64,000 nt of DNA from Trichobilharzia regenti (Eukaryota; Platyhelminthes; Trematoda; Strigeidida; Schistosomatidae): contig OX235263.1 in assembly GCA_944472135.2 (NCBI GenBank), positions 7,733,517-7,797,516 on the forward strand, read 5' to 3'. A program made the translations under genes and the position numbers. Of the stretch, positions 10,255 to 20,006 are shown piece after piece. The notes under the pieces are model-generated. The model worked only from the letters and a program-made list of their open reading frames with translations, did no database searches and had not been told where the DNA came from. The number at the start of each line of letters is the position of its first letter. Positions within the stretch are counted from its first letter, which is position 1.

Positions 10255-11340
10255 AGTGATAGTAGTCACACAAAATTGACGATTTGCAGGCGAAAACCAA
10301 CAAACTTACTGGAGAAGTAGCGAAGCCAGGGCTTCAAGTGAACCATCAACGGAATACATTTGACATAGGTTACTTCCTTCATTTATCTGACTAGGCAGCA
10401 TCGTCTCAACTACAGGCTACAGTATAGATGAGGATGTCAGTGAAAACCAGAATCGGAAAGACAAGACAGACCTCCGTCATCCTGCTGAAACCAGTTTGGG
10501 AATCTTCTACATTAAGTCAGCATAATGAAAAAGGTTCGGATTTTCAGCACAAATGTGAAGTCAGTCAGTTCTTCTATATGACTTCTATATGCGTCCCCAG
10601 CCGGCGCACTCTTTGTGTGTGTCGGTGACACAGCGGTTATGACTCTCATCGACCATGCACATAGTCCAGGGTTTGACCCCCTGCCAACGTACACCTGATA
10701 TCTATGGTCAGTCTGGAAAATTTGGGCTGCCGATATCACATGCTGGAAATTCCATACTTGTATCAAAAAATACGGTGTGAAATCAAGCTGTAATAAAAAA
10801 AAATGACTACGAAAGTTGGTTCAGGGGTCACGCAAAACATTGTCGAAAGTTCGCTGCAGAATTTTATCTACAGGCGCCTTCACTGGTTCAAATGTTCAGC
10901 AGGTCAGAAAGAATAAGCAATAAAAAACACTATGGGAGCAAAAGAATTTGGAACCTATTGCTCAACAAACTTGTAGACGAAAATAGAGAGGGACTGGGCA
11001 CACGCTGAAGAGATCGTCGAATGATTTTTTAAATTTTTAAAAATTTTTTGATTTACAGCTTGATTTCACACTGTATTTTCGGTACAAGTATGGAATTTTC
11101 AGCATGGATATCGTACACCAGGCCCCATCTCTTGAGTGGAATTTCAATGGGAAGCGACGAGTGGGTCGTTACTACGAGTGTGATGGAGAGGAGGTCGTGC
11201 GAGTTGGAGAAGATCAGAGTTTACAGGCAATCGTGGACCTAGCCAGCTAAAGAGGACAGCAGAAAACAGAACAGAGTGGAGATGTGTTGTTGAAGCCAGA
11301 CGTATGTTCCATTTGAAACCCAAGGGAATAATAATAGTGA
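10255..11340 (+). mobile_element. RTE-type LINE 3' fragment interrupted by SINE family 1
   Basis: The + strand matches the RTE 3' half, from the segment after the YADD-type motif through to the tail (GAAACCCAAGGGAATAATAA at 11317-11336). Two SINE family 1 pieces interrupt it: 10612-10800 in + orientation and a short minus piece at 11049-11110. Frames are broken. Confidence 0.75.
10612..10800 (+). repeat. SINE family 1 inside RTE fragment
   Basis: The tRNA-like head has GACACAGCGGTTATG and a decayed B-box (GGTTTGACCCC). The body has ACACCTGATATCTATGGTCA and ATTCCATACTTGTATCAAAA, and it ends in an A-run. Confidence 0.75.
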
Positions 11341-11439
11341 TAATATAGATTCAAGTGTAAATCTGTAAGAATATTGTGTTAGGAAGAGGCAAGGCTGGCT
11401 GAGTGCCAGCGAATCATCAATCTAAAGCATGACACGAAG

Positions 11440-14400
11440 TTGATTGAGGACGGTCAAGTTCATGAATTTACTTCTGTTCAGGCTGTCAAGTCAAACAATT
11501 CTCTGCAAGTCAAACACAAGCCTCCCACAAATTGTTGGTTTTGTGGATCGTGGCATTTTGGTAAATTTTGCCCGTATAAAAGACATAAATGCAGTATCTG
11601 TAACAAGTATGGTCACAAGGAAGGATTTTGTCCCCCAGTGAAACCTAGATCAATCCGATCTCACAATACGATGGCACAGTCACGAAAGTTTCGATCTCGG
11701 TCGACGAAACCTCAAATCAGCAGTATGTTCGCTACCTTCAAAGTTGACTTCGAGTCAAAAAGAAAGTTTGTCACACTTTCTATCAACCAGAAGCCAGTTC
11801 GACTACAGTTAGATACTGCTTCTGATATCACAATCATATCTCCCCAGACGTGGCGGGCACTCGGGTGTCCACCTTATCAGAGAACGGAGCATACTGCAAG
11901 AAACGCGTCGGGTGACGTAATGAAATTATCTGGCCAGATTGAATGCGACGTAACTTTCCGGTCGACCTCGTTCCAAGGAACATGCTACATCACCAATCGT
12001 CATGATTTGAACTTGCTTGGTATTGACTGGATCGAAAAGATGAAACTCTGGGATGTCCCACTGAACTCAGTTTGTTCCAATGTACAGTGCTCAGATAGTC
12101 CTACCAACATGTTGATGCATCCGAACTCGACCGCAAAGTTCATCAGTCATCTTCGCACCAAACACGCTGCCGTTTTTCAAGAGTCTTTGGGTTGCTGTAC
12201 CGTACAAAAAGCCAGACTATACCTCAAACCTGATGCCAAACCAGTTTTTAGACCAAAACGCCCAGTACCGTATGCCGCATTATCGTCCCTTGATGCAGAG
12301 CTGGATCGTTTAGAAAAGTTGAACGTAATCAAGCCAGTCGATTACTCATCCTGGGCAGCCCCCATAGTGGTTGTCAAGAAAGCAAACGGTACCATCAGAC
12401 TTTGTGCTGATTTCTCAACAGGACTCAATAATGCCCTTGAAGATCAACCGTATCCACTACCAGTACCGCAAGATCTATTTGTCAAACTGAATGGCGGTAA
12501 ATACTTCAGTAAACTTGATCTAGCTGAGGCATACCTACAGATCGAGGTCGAAGATGATTCTAAAGAGCTTCTGACAATCAACACTCACAAAGGACTGTAT
12601 CAGTTCCAGCGACTTCCATATGGTGTTAAACCTGCTCCTGCTATATTCCAACAGATAATGGATGCAATATTAGCTGGTGTATCGGGAGTGGCCGTTTACC
12701 TCGATGATATCATAGTCACAGGAGAAACTCAATTCGAACTCTTCAATCGGTTGGATAAAGTCCTGACAATACTCAGTGATTCCGGTTTCCATTTACGTCC
12801 GGATAAGTGCAATTTTTTCATGACTTCAGTGAAGTACCTGGGATTCATTTTTGACAAAGATGGTCGCAAACCCGACCCCTCCAGTGTGTCAGCAATTCAA
12901 CAGATGCCTGCCCCTAATAATCTCAGTACGTTGCAGTCCTTCCTGGGGATGATCAGTTACTATAGTGCGTTCCTGCCAGATTTACATCGTCTCAGGGCCC
13001 CAATGAATCAGTTGCTCATGAAGAATGCTAAATGGAACTGGTCAGAAGAATGCCAACAAGCTTTCATCAAGGTCAAGAAATTACTCCAGTCTGACCTGCT
13101 GTTAACACATTACAATCCAAAGCTGGATATAACATTAGCTGCAGATGCGTCCAACTATGGTATTGGCGCTGTCATTTCACATGTGTTTCCAGACGGTGTT
13201 GAAAAGCCAATAGCATATGCATCGCGAACCTTGACAAAGGTAGAGCAGAATTACAGTCAGGTCGAAAAGGAAGGATTAGCGCTCGTGTTTGGGATTCAAA
13301 AGTTCCACAAAATGCTGCTTGGCCGAAAGTTCACACTTTTTACTGATCACAAACCACTATTATCGATTTTTGGCTCCAAGAAAGGTATTCCAGTCTATAC
13401 AGCCAATCGACTCCAACGATGGGCGACTATGCTACTAGGATACGACTTTCAGATCAAGTACAAATCTACAAAAGATTTCGGGAATGCAGATGTCCTCTCG
13501 CGTTTACTCAGCTATAACAAGCCCGCAAAGGAGGACGCTGTGATCGCCGGCGTTTCTGTCGATGAAGACGTGTGCCACGTATTGATGACGGCAATAAACA
13601 CTTTACCTGTCTCAGCCGACATGGTTCAACGAGAGACGCAGCGTGACCCGACATTACAGTCAGTTCAACAGTATCTGCGTTGTGGCTGGCCCTCGCGTAT
13701 TGATTGTCCAGATTTAAAACAGTTCTATCAACGACGACATTCGTTATCCCTGGTCAATGACTGCATTATGTTTGGCGAACGTGTGGTCGTGCCTCGAAGT
13801 CTCCAACAAAAAGTCATGAGTCAACTACATTTTACGCATCCTGGTATTGGCCGTATGAAATCGTTGGCACGCTGTTACGTCTACTGGCCAAATATCGATC
13901 GTGAATTAGAAGTGATGGTTCGCTCATGTTCTCGCTGTGCTCAGGCTTTGAAAATGCCTATCAAGACAGACCTACAGCCGTGGCCCAACCCAGGAAAACC
14001 GTGGTCAAGAATCCACATAGATTTTGCCGGCCCAATCAATGGCAAACAGTTTCTCGTGGTAATCGACGCGTATTCCAAGTGGCCGGAGGTTTTCATTATG
14101 CAAAATACCACAGTGACGATAACATTAAATAAGTTGGTTCAGCTTTTCAGCAGATTTGGTGTTCCAGAGATCATCGTTTCCGATAACGGACCTCAGTTTA
14201 CAGCTGAACAATTCAAACAGTTTTGTGAGCGGCTAGGTGTTCAGCATATTCGCAGCCCGCCTTACCATCCTCAGTCAAATGGACAAGCAGAGCGTTTTGT
14301 TGATACACTCAAGCGCGCACTTCAGAAGTCAAACGGGGAGGGATCGATAGAGGATGTATTGCACAATTTCCTCTTCATTTATCGAACCACAACCAACCCA

Positions 14401-14913
14401 TCATGCCCAAATCAAACATCTCCCGCAGAAGTTATGTTTGGAAGAAGATTACGTACTACTTTGGATACAATTATCCCGATCCCATCAAGACGGAGCAAAT
14501 GTGGTCGAAATAGTGAATTTTGGTTCAATAGACGTCATGGCACCAAGCAAAGAAGTTTCATGGTTGGTCAGTCGGTACTGGTTCGTGATTACATACGGAG
14601 AGATCGCCCATGGGTTTCTGGAGTGATCGTTGGAAGAAAAGGCCAAGTCATTTACAAGGTCAAGGTTGGAGACCTTATTTGGGTCAGGCATGCCAATCAA
14701 ATAAGAAATAGACTAGTTGGTAAACAGTTGAACGATTCCAAGTCCGCCGACGTACAATTTGAGCTATTGATAGATACGACGGATCCGAAAACGTCACATG
14801 GCCAAAATAGTCGAAACAAAGGCAAAGTGTCCCAGCAGCCAAGGAGATCACAACGACAACCAAGACCGCCAAAGTACCTACAAGTGATTCCGCGATACAA
14901 AAGCTACCGGTAG
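11440..14913 (+). CDS. Gypsy retrotransposon gag(NC)-pol polyprotein, 5'-truncated
   Basis: An open frame of 1157 codons with no internal stop; the nominal TTG start is only the edge of the frame, not a true start. Domains in order: two zinc knuckles around residues 33-65 (CX2CX3HX4C, then CX2CX4HX4C); an aspartic protease with LQLDTASD near 127; reverse transcriptase with LPYGVKPAPAIFQQ and the YLDD catalytic box near 430; RNase H with DASNYGIGAV, KEGLAL and FTDHKPL; integrase with an HHCC zinc-binding region (THPGIG ... CSRC), catalytic Asp in HIDFAGP, Asp in VSDNGPQF and Glu in SNGQAERF; then a basic C-terminal tail. All catalytic residues I can check are present. It copied itself through an RNA intermediate in particles assembled from Gag. 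An intact frame in a 5'-deleted copy implies recent insertion. Confidence 0.93.
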   Translation: MIEDGQVHEFTSVQAVKSNNSLQVKHKPPTNCWFCGSWHFGKFCPYKRHKCSICNKYGHKEGFCPPVKPRSIRSHNTMAQSRKFRSRSTKPQISSMFATFKVDFESKRKFVTLSINQKPVRLQLDTASDITIISPQTWRALGCPPYQRTEHTARNASGDVMKLSGQIECDVTFRSTSFQGTCYITNRHDLNLLGIDWIEKMKLWDVPLNSVCSNVQCSDSPTNMLMHPNSTAKFISHLRTKHAAVFQESLGCCTVQKARLYLKPDAKPVFRPKRPVPYAALSSLDAELDRLEKLNVIKPVDYSSWAAPIVVVKKANGTIRLCADFSTGLNNALEDQPYPLPVPQDLFVKLNGGKYFSKLDLAEAYLQIEVEDDSKELLTINTHKGLYQFQRLPYGVKPAPAIFQQIMDAILAGVSGVAVYLDDIIVTGETQFELFNRLDKVLTILSDSGFHLRPDKCNFFMTSVKYLGFIFDKDGRKPDPSSVSAIQQMPAPNNLSTLQSFLGMISYYSAFLPDLHRLRAPMNQLLMKNAKWNWSEECQQAFIKVKKLLQSDLLLTHYNPKLDITLAADASNYGIGAVISHVFPDGVEKPIAYASRTLTKVEQNYSQVEKEGLALVFGIQKFHKMLLGRKFTLFTDHKPLLSIFGSKKGIPVYTANRLQRWATMLLGYDFQIKYKSTKDFGNADVLSRLLSYNKPAKEDAVIAGVSVDEDVCHVLMTAINTLPVSADMVQRETQRDPTLQSVQQYLRCGWPSRIDCPDLKQFYQRRHSLSLVNDCIMFGERVVVPRSLQQKVMSQLHFTHPGIGRMKSLARCYVYWPNIDRELEVMVRSCSRCAQALKMPIKTDLQPWPNPGKPWSRIHIDFAGPINGKQFLVVIDAYSKWPEVFIMQNTTVTITLNKLVQLFSRFGVPEIIVSDNGPQFTAEQFKQFCERLGVQHIRSPPYHPQSNGQAERFVDTLKRALQKSNGEGSIEDVLHNFLFIYRTTTNPSCPNQTSPAEVMFGRRLRTTLDTIIPIPSRRSKCGRNSEFWFNRRHGTKQRSFMVGQSVLVRDYIRRDRPWVSGVIVGRKGQVIYKVKVGDLIWVRHANQIRNRLVGKQLNDSKSADVQFELLIDTTDPKTSHGQNSRNKGKVSQQPRRSQRQPRPPKYLQVIPRYKSYR

Positions 14914-14922
14914 CCCTATCTT

Positions 14923-14933
14923 AAAAGGGGAGG
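14923..14933 (+). other. polypurine tract of the Gypsy element
   Basis: AAAAGGGGAGG lies directly before the 3' LTR. The second Gypsy element uses the identical tract (minus strand, 54790-54800), which groups the two elements. Confidence 0.9.
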
Positions 14934-15213
14934 TGTTAGGAAGAGGCAAAACACATGCAATTATCAAGTTATTATCATGTCGTTGACATGCATTTGTTTC
15001 TGCTTTCTGATTGGACGCTTGCACAATTCCAAACTCTCAACCGGATTGGTTGATTTCCAGTCTACCTTATTTTTGTATAAATACAGTCACTTTTGTCATA
15101 AATAAATGATTCTGGTTTTACCGCTGATTATCGCGTGTTCTGCTTTACCAGTTAAGTGGGCACTGGTCAGTAGTTAAGCAGTTACCTCGAGACAAAGATC
15201 TAGCATCATAACA
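14934..15213 (+). repeat. 3' LTR of the Gypsy element
   Basis: It begins TGTTAGG and appears to end near ATCATAACA. A TATAAATA box at 15076-15083 and an AATAAA at 15101-15106 give the promoter and polyadenylation signals expected of an LTR. The right end is approximate because the 5' LTR is deleted and cannot be aligned. Confidence 0.75.
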
Positions 15214-15424
15214 ACATAAAAGGATAAGAAAAAAGCACAATACGGAAGACAGAAGTAGTACATTGTTGAAGGTATCTGCAAATTGTGATTTTAATATATG
15301 TTAGAGGCTTTTTGTCTATATTTGTACATCGAGTTGCCAATCAATAATTCCGTTGTCAAACACTCTTGAGTTCTGCCTTTACAATTGGATTCTTATAAAA
15401 GAAAAGACGTTCAGCCAAGAGTTA

Positions 15425-16985
15425 ATCTTTCTAATAATAATAATAATAATATACTTTATTCCAAAAACAGTACTTGTGATACAGAATGGAATTTTCAGCA
15501 TTAATCACAATATTGCATCTAATTTCTTCAAATTATAAATAAAATTAATCACACAGAAAATTTCCCACATTTACAATAGGGGTGGGTAATGTCAAAAACA
15601 TGCAGCATATAAAATGGAAATAATTATAATACAAGTGAAAATTACCGTGGGCTTGTTTCACACAGTATTGTCGGTGTATGCGGTATAGAAATCCTAGCAT
15701 GTTTAAAATTATTGAATATAATGTTCTGCTTACATGATATGGTGAGGGGAAAAGCAAAGATTACAGCAGTCATAGAGATAAGATGGTGTTTGCAGTTGTG
15801 AGAGTAAAACAAGCGAAGAAGCAACAGGACCATAAACATAATAGAAATAATAAAAGTAAAACCTGGAGGAGGTATATAAGGATGGATGGAGGAAATTGTT
15901 TATTTACTAGATGAAAAAAGGTTAGTTAATTCTTCTTGCCTGACACTATTTTCATCACATAAAATACGTGGCAGGTATGATATCATAGAATTGTTATACT
16001 TAGACGTGCGAGCATACAGTTTTCTGAAGTTACTTCTTGTTCTACCTGAGGAGATGCAAGGTGAAAGCTGAGGGTAAAGTGGATGCTCCAGTGGAAGTCA
16101 GACAAAATCCCTCTAGCAAATTTATTGCACGAAGTCAAGTGCCTATTGACAACGACGTTAACTATTTAGTCCACTGAGAAACCACTCACCCTACTGACAG
16201 TCTTCAGCATTCTACGAATTGTGACATAGTCCTTTTTAAGCAAACCAGGAAAGAATAAGCAGGGGTGATCAATAAAGAAGAATAGGTAGGATGCAAGAGT
16301 TTATGAACTAACTGTAAGAGGAAGGGCTGAGTTATACCTGAGTGCCTTAACTTCTTCTTAATGTAAAATGTCATGCGGAATATTTTACTGGAGATCGCTA
16401 AGACATGGGAAGACCAGGAGAGATCAGAAGAGAGAATACGTCCAAGATACTTGATTTCTGATTTGATTCCTATATCATTGTCGTCAATCCTACAAGTGTC
16501 ATGAGAATCGATGACTTCTTTTAACTGTCGTTTACATCTTAAGCTAAAATTAACAGTTTGACATTTAGAAGGATTCAGTTTAAGACCGTTAGACTCAAAC
16601 CATTTACTGACTCCCGACAGAAAGCTATTTATTTCGGTACAATCTAGCTGGGAGTTAACACCCATTGAAAGTGTTAAATCATCAGCGTACTTCACAAAGT
16701 TTGTTTCACAGGAGTGAGGCAAGTCATGCAAGAAGAAAGAAAAGGAGAAAGGACAGCGCCTTGAGGGACACCAGCTTCAGTAGACAATAAAGTGGAAGAC
16801 TTCCTTTTATACATGGTGTACTGCTTTCTTTTTGAGAAATAGGAATGTAACCAGTTAACAGCCCAACATTCTGTTTGACTTGCAGCAAGTTTATTTAATA
16901 AGATGTCCCTAGGGACCGAGTCAAAAGCAGATTTATAGTCTAGGTCAAATGGTCTAGTCATATGGTTTGTTCATAATAGATATGC
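15425..16985 (-). mobile_element. CR1-like LINE, 5'-truncated
   Basis: The minus strand encodes reverse-transcriptase motifs in two frames. One has DYKSAFDSVPRDILLNKL (motif A) and [12 protein letters not shown] (motif B). The second has [13 protein letters not shown] (motif C) followed by a thumb with GLKLNPSKCQTVNF and [17 protein letters not shown]. The 3' end is a TTATTA-type microsatellite (15431-15450 on + strand) preceded by ACTTTATTCCAAAAACAGTA, shared with 53190-53260 and 20905-21008. This fits the CR1/Jockey-like LINEs of schistosomes (SR1/Perere type); the precise family was not tested. Confidence 0.8.
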
Positions 16986-17245
16986 AAGACTGATTAACAC
17001 AGGATAGGAGTTATCGATCAAGTTGTGTGGGATTATAGAAAGGTAAGTTTGTCTTCATAAAAATGTAACCCTTTATATGTCAATCTGCTCTGAGTGCGTT
17101 ATTTATCCAACAGTTGACCAGTTAGTCTTACGGTATTCTTATACATAATCATTCTAATTTATAGCTTACTTAGGCCTATTTGGTATTTTGAAAATTTCCA
17201 GGAATTGAAACAAGTTAATTTTTTGTCACCTCTCCAAATGTATTA
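16986..17245. other. short unassigned spacer
   Basis: No gene or repeat partner was recognised between the CR1-like LINE and the RTE copy. Confidence 0.35.
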
Positions 17246-17500
17246 GTATTACTATTCCCTTTGAATTCCAAGTCCAACATAGGGCTTCCGCAGCATGTCC
17301 TCATTTTCTCTTGTTCTCTTCAGGCCTTTTCATTTGACTCTACAATTACCCCGAAGCTTCCATCTCCACTTTGTGTGATCTCCTCAATGTCACCCTCGCA
17401 CCAGTGATCCACTCGTCACTTCTCATTGGGATTTAAGTCAAGCTATGGCCTACTTTGAGTGTGATGTCATTCGACGGCCTTCTAAATATATCTCCAATCC

Positions 17501-17843
17501 TGATATATATCCATATAATATGTGTGTTTGTTTGACAGTCTGCTATATTTTGCTATGTATATATGGATCGATATTTCATTATAATTAGCCAATCATGTTA
17601 AGACTGTCTATTGATTTGTTCATTTGAAATATTCGCTCACACACTTGTGTTCACACACTTGTTCGGACATTCATATATATTTTTGCTCTCACACTCTTGT
17701 GTGACACATTGATTCTCCTTGTGGTTTGGAAAATAGAAGTATCATCGCAAACCTAGAGGTCTTCTGATTTCCGTCTTTCTTGCGTCAGGACTATTAAATT
17801 CTCGACCAGTACATAACAATAATTTGGCGACGAGTACATAATC
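17501..17843 (+). repeat. solo LTR, Boudicca-like Gypsy family, 5-bp duplication
   Basis: 343 bp from TGATATATATCC to ...GAGTACATAATC, flanked by AATCC at 17496-17500 and 17844-17848. It aligns in reverse orientation to the LTRs at 54278-54789 and 56377-56888 and to the solo LTR at 40987-41353. A solo LTR arises by recombination between the two LTRs of a full element. Confidence 0.85.
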
Positions 17844-18156
17844 AATCCATCTCCATTTTACTCCTACATATTTGTTGGACGATTGTCTCTTGCTTGTTGG
17901 TTTGTTGCCCGCCACAGTTTCTTGTTGTTAATTATTTCTAGTTGGCCATTTGATCTTCAGTATGAAAGCAGCTAACACAGCTGTTGATGAAAGTCCTCCA
18001 AACTTATGGAAATCTTTTTCGTGACACACTGTTCTAGTTTCTGACCAACATAGAAAAACCGACTAAAACATTCATGTTGAAAATGTGAATCTTGTTTCCT
18101 TTGATGAATTTAGAAGATTTTCAAACTGGTTGCAGGTTGGTTGATGAAGATGTCTC

Positions 18157-19037
18157 GGCAAAGTTAAACTTTCGACACCACTAACAACCAATCAGCAAAC
18201 AACCTTGAACGGACCAGTCACATTAAAGAGGCATATATGATGAATGGAAATGTATATTTGTAGAAAAAAGCATAAAATAGAGAATAAAAAAGTTACATGG
18301 GATATCTTTCTCGAACATGTGAGAGAAACACCTCCCAGTTTAGCATGGGACTGTCAATGGAGAAGTTACACCATATCCTGTACATATATTCATCCAAATG
18401 ACCATAAATTAGATCCATCTATAGCCCTAATCCTATTTTTCAACCTGCCCCAAAATCCTTCAATAGAATTTGTATGTGTCCTCTTAACGGGATCCACAAC
18501 ATCACTTGAATGGTTGACTCTATGATGAATATATCCCAGAGATGACAGTGATTTGTAGCCTTTCCACTCGTCTGTGTGTATAATTGACCCCCGCTTAACA
18601 ATTCTGGTAATAATAGGTATAAGAGTAGTTGCTTTTCTATCTGCTATCCTTAGGGAGAGAAGCGACCTGGCGAAAAAAGTTCCTACGAAATATTAAAATT
18701 ATCAGCTTACTCTCTTTAGCGTTAGTAGGCTTCAAACATATAGCACAACGATGAACAAACCCATCAGTTGATTTGGTATAGCTTTTTAAAGTCATGATAC
18801 CACCACACAAACAAATTCGCTCATTCCGGCGCAACTCAAATCCAGGAAATACTGGAAAACGCTAACCTCCTCGAATTGCAACAATAGCTTTGTAAGGTCA
18901 CGCATTAGAAATGAATCAAGCGCTATACAACATTGAACTGCGTTCGTGAACCTCATTGGATAATTCGACATCGTTCGTGAATCTCATTGGATAATTCGCT
19001 GATTGGTAGTTAGTGGTGTCGAAAGTTTAACTTCGCC
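18157..19037 (-). mobile_element. Merlin DNA transposon with terminal repeats and 8-bp duplication
   Basis: 881 bp. The inverted termini begin GGCAAAGTTAAACTTTCGAC (left) and, on the opposite strand, GGCGAAGTTAAACTTTCGAC (right), and continue through an ACACCACTAAC segment. GATGTCTC is repeated at 18149-18156 and 19038-19045. The minus strand encodes a broken Merlin/IS1595-type transposase: an N-terminal zinc-ribbon segment (ICLCGGIMTL ... HRCAICLKP, about 18830-18700) and then, after a deletion, the catalytic core with IIHTDEWKGYKSL and [19 protein letters not shown] (about 18630-18400). The segment with the first catalytic Asp is missing, so the copy cannot move itself. Confidence 0.92.
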
Positions 19038-19283
19038 GATGTCTCTTGTCTTTTTGATTCTGAATGCCTTTGACATCTCTTCATCCACTCCGCTGGCCTG
19101 TGGTTGAAATCATACTTCTTAAACAGATAAGTGAAAGAAGTAACCTCTGTTAAATATCCCCCGCCCCCCCCCCCCGCCACTGATGATAATTGATGCTGGT
19201 TGTTGTTGTTGTTGCGGTTCGTTGGTTATCTTCATCACCTGCGTCTTCTCTATGTTCACCTGGAGTCCTGACTTCTGTCTTCG

Positions 19284-19520
19284 TTGCTGCCTCGGTGGGA
19301 ACATGCAGGTACATCCAGATGACGAGTCCCAAATAGGACGAAATGCGCATCCTGGATTCCACTGCTAGCCATCATCCACCAATTGTATACTAACTAAATG
19401 CCCGGACATCGTCGAAGCATCTGCACAAGAAGCCGACATGTCAACCTGAGACTGAGCACTTCGGTCCAATCAATCGACGGGAAAATCAAAAATTCAATTC
19501 AATAATATATTTTGATGATT
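19284..19520 (+). repeat. hammerhead SINE (Sm-alpha type), 5'-truncated
   Basis: It starts within the body (CTCGGTGGGAACATGCAGG), contains the hammerhead block, then the 3' body ending near CCAATCAATCGACGGGAAAA. The same 3' body occurs at 58580-58695 and 40386-40450. The family is the tRNA-derived schistosome SINE known to carry a satellite-type hammerhead ribozyme. The tRNA-like head is absent from this copy. Confidence 0.85.
19307..19362 (+). ncRNA. hammerhead ribozyme motif, schistosome SINE type, core mutated
   Basis: Helix II GUCC/GGAC with loop CAAAUA is intact (GAGTCCCAAATAGGACGAAA), GAAA is intact and the cleavage triplet is AUC. The CUGACGA core box reads AUGACGA, losing the essential first C, so cleavage is probably abolished. 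Confidence 0.85.
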
Positions 19521-19785
19521 AATTATAATCCGAATAAATCTGCTGAAGAAGCTGTGGCTTACACGGCGAAACGTTCAGAAAAATCTTGTTTTGATTTTCT
19601 TAACACGCTGGGATTAATTTACATAATTTATAATGAATCAATCTGACTCGGCGCTCAAATTATTCCAGGAAATTCGTAACACCTACGGTCTGAAAACTTA
19701 TAATCATACCCTACCTACTTGGCTTGTTTCTGTTCTGTGCGATAAGGAAATCATTAGGCGTGAAACTTATGACTTATTAAATTAA
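19521..19785 (+). mobile_element. Penelope-like element 5' end: hammerhead plus ORF start
   Basis: A hammerhead candidate at 19539-19579 is followed about 50 bp later by a 50-codon open frame from ATG 19633 (MNQSDSALKLFQEIRNTYG ... TYDLLN, stop 19783-19785). Beyond the stop the same frame continues with recognisable residues (VRRITGSRLSN). A terminal repeat with a hammerhead followed by the ORF start is the 5' layout known for Penelope-like elements. The protein assignment is an inference. Confidence 0.5.
19539..19579 (+). ncRNA. hammerhead ribozyme candidate, Penelope type
   Basis: Stem I UCUG (19539-19542) pairs with CAGA (19576-19579). The core is CUGAAGA (19543-19549). Stem II GCUGUG/CACGGC (19551-19556 with 19562-19567) has loop GCUUA. 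GAA plus a loopless helix III ACGU and a U before the cleavage site follow. One extra A at 19550 separates the core from stem II, which may weaken activity. Confidence 0.6.
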
Positions 19786-20006
19786 GTTCGTAGAATAACT
19801 GGATCTCGTCTTTCCAACTCATATCATTTATAAGTACAACGTTTTCCTGCTTTCTTTTCCTTTTCTCTCTCTCTTTTTTGTTGTTATATGCTGCTTTGTT
19901 TCTCTCTTCCTTACAAACTCTACTTAAAAGATTCTTCTTCGTTTTTTCACATTGTGTATATCTATCTCGACCTTTTTGTTACCGCTTATGCCAGTAAATA
20001 TGCTAG
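19786..20006. other. unassigned spacer
   Basis: AT-rich, T-rich runs, no recognisable gene. It may be decayed Penelope coding sequence. Confidence 0.3.

Larger units (their letters stand above)
11377..15213 (+). mobile_element. Gypsy-type LTR retrotransposon lacking its 5' LTR body
   Basis: The element starts with only the first ~15 bp of its own LTR (TGTTAGGAAGAGGCA at 11377-11391), which then jumps directly into the end of gag. It continues through one long open gag-pol frame, a polypurine tract at 14923-14933 and a 3' LTR beginning TGTTAGGAAGAGGC at 14934. No target duplication is apparent at the outer edges. The 5' deletion removes the promoter LTR, primer-binding site and most of gag. 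Confidence 0.85.
17246..19283 (-). mobile_element. RTE-type LINE 3' fragment hosting a solo LTR and a Merlin transposon
   Basis: RTE sequence on the minus strand is present at 17246-17500, 17844-18156 and 19046-19283. Removing the two insertions makes it continuous with the other RTE copies. The 3' tail lies at 17246 (ATTACTATTCCCTTTGAATT). Frames are broken. Confidence 0.82.
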
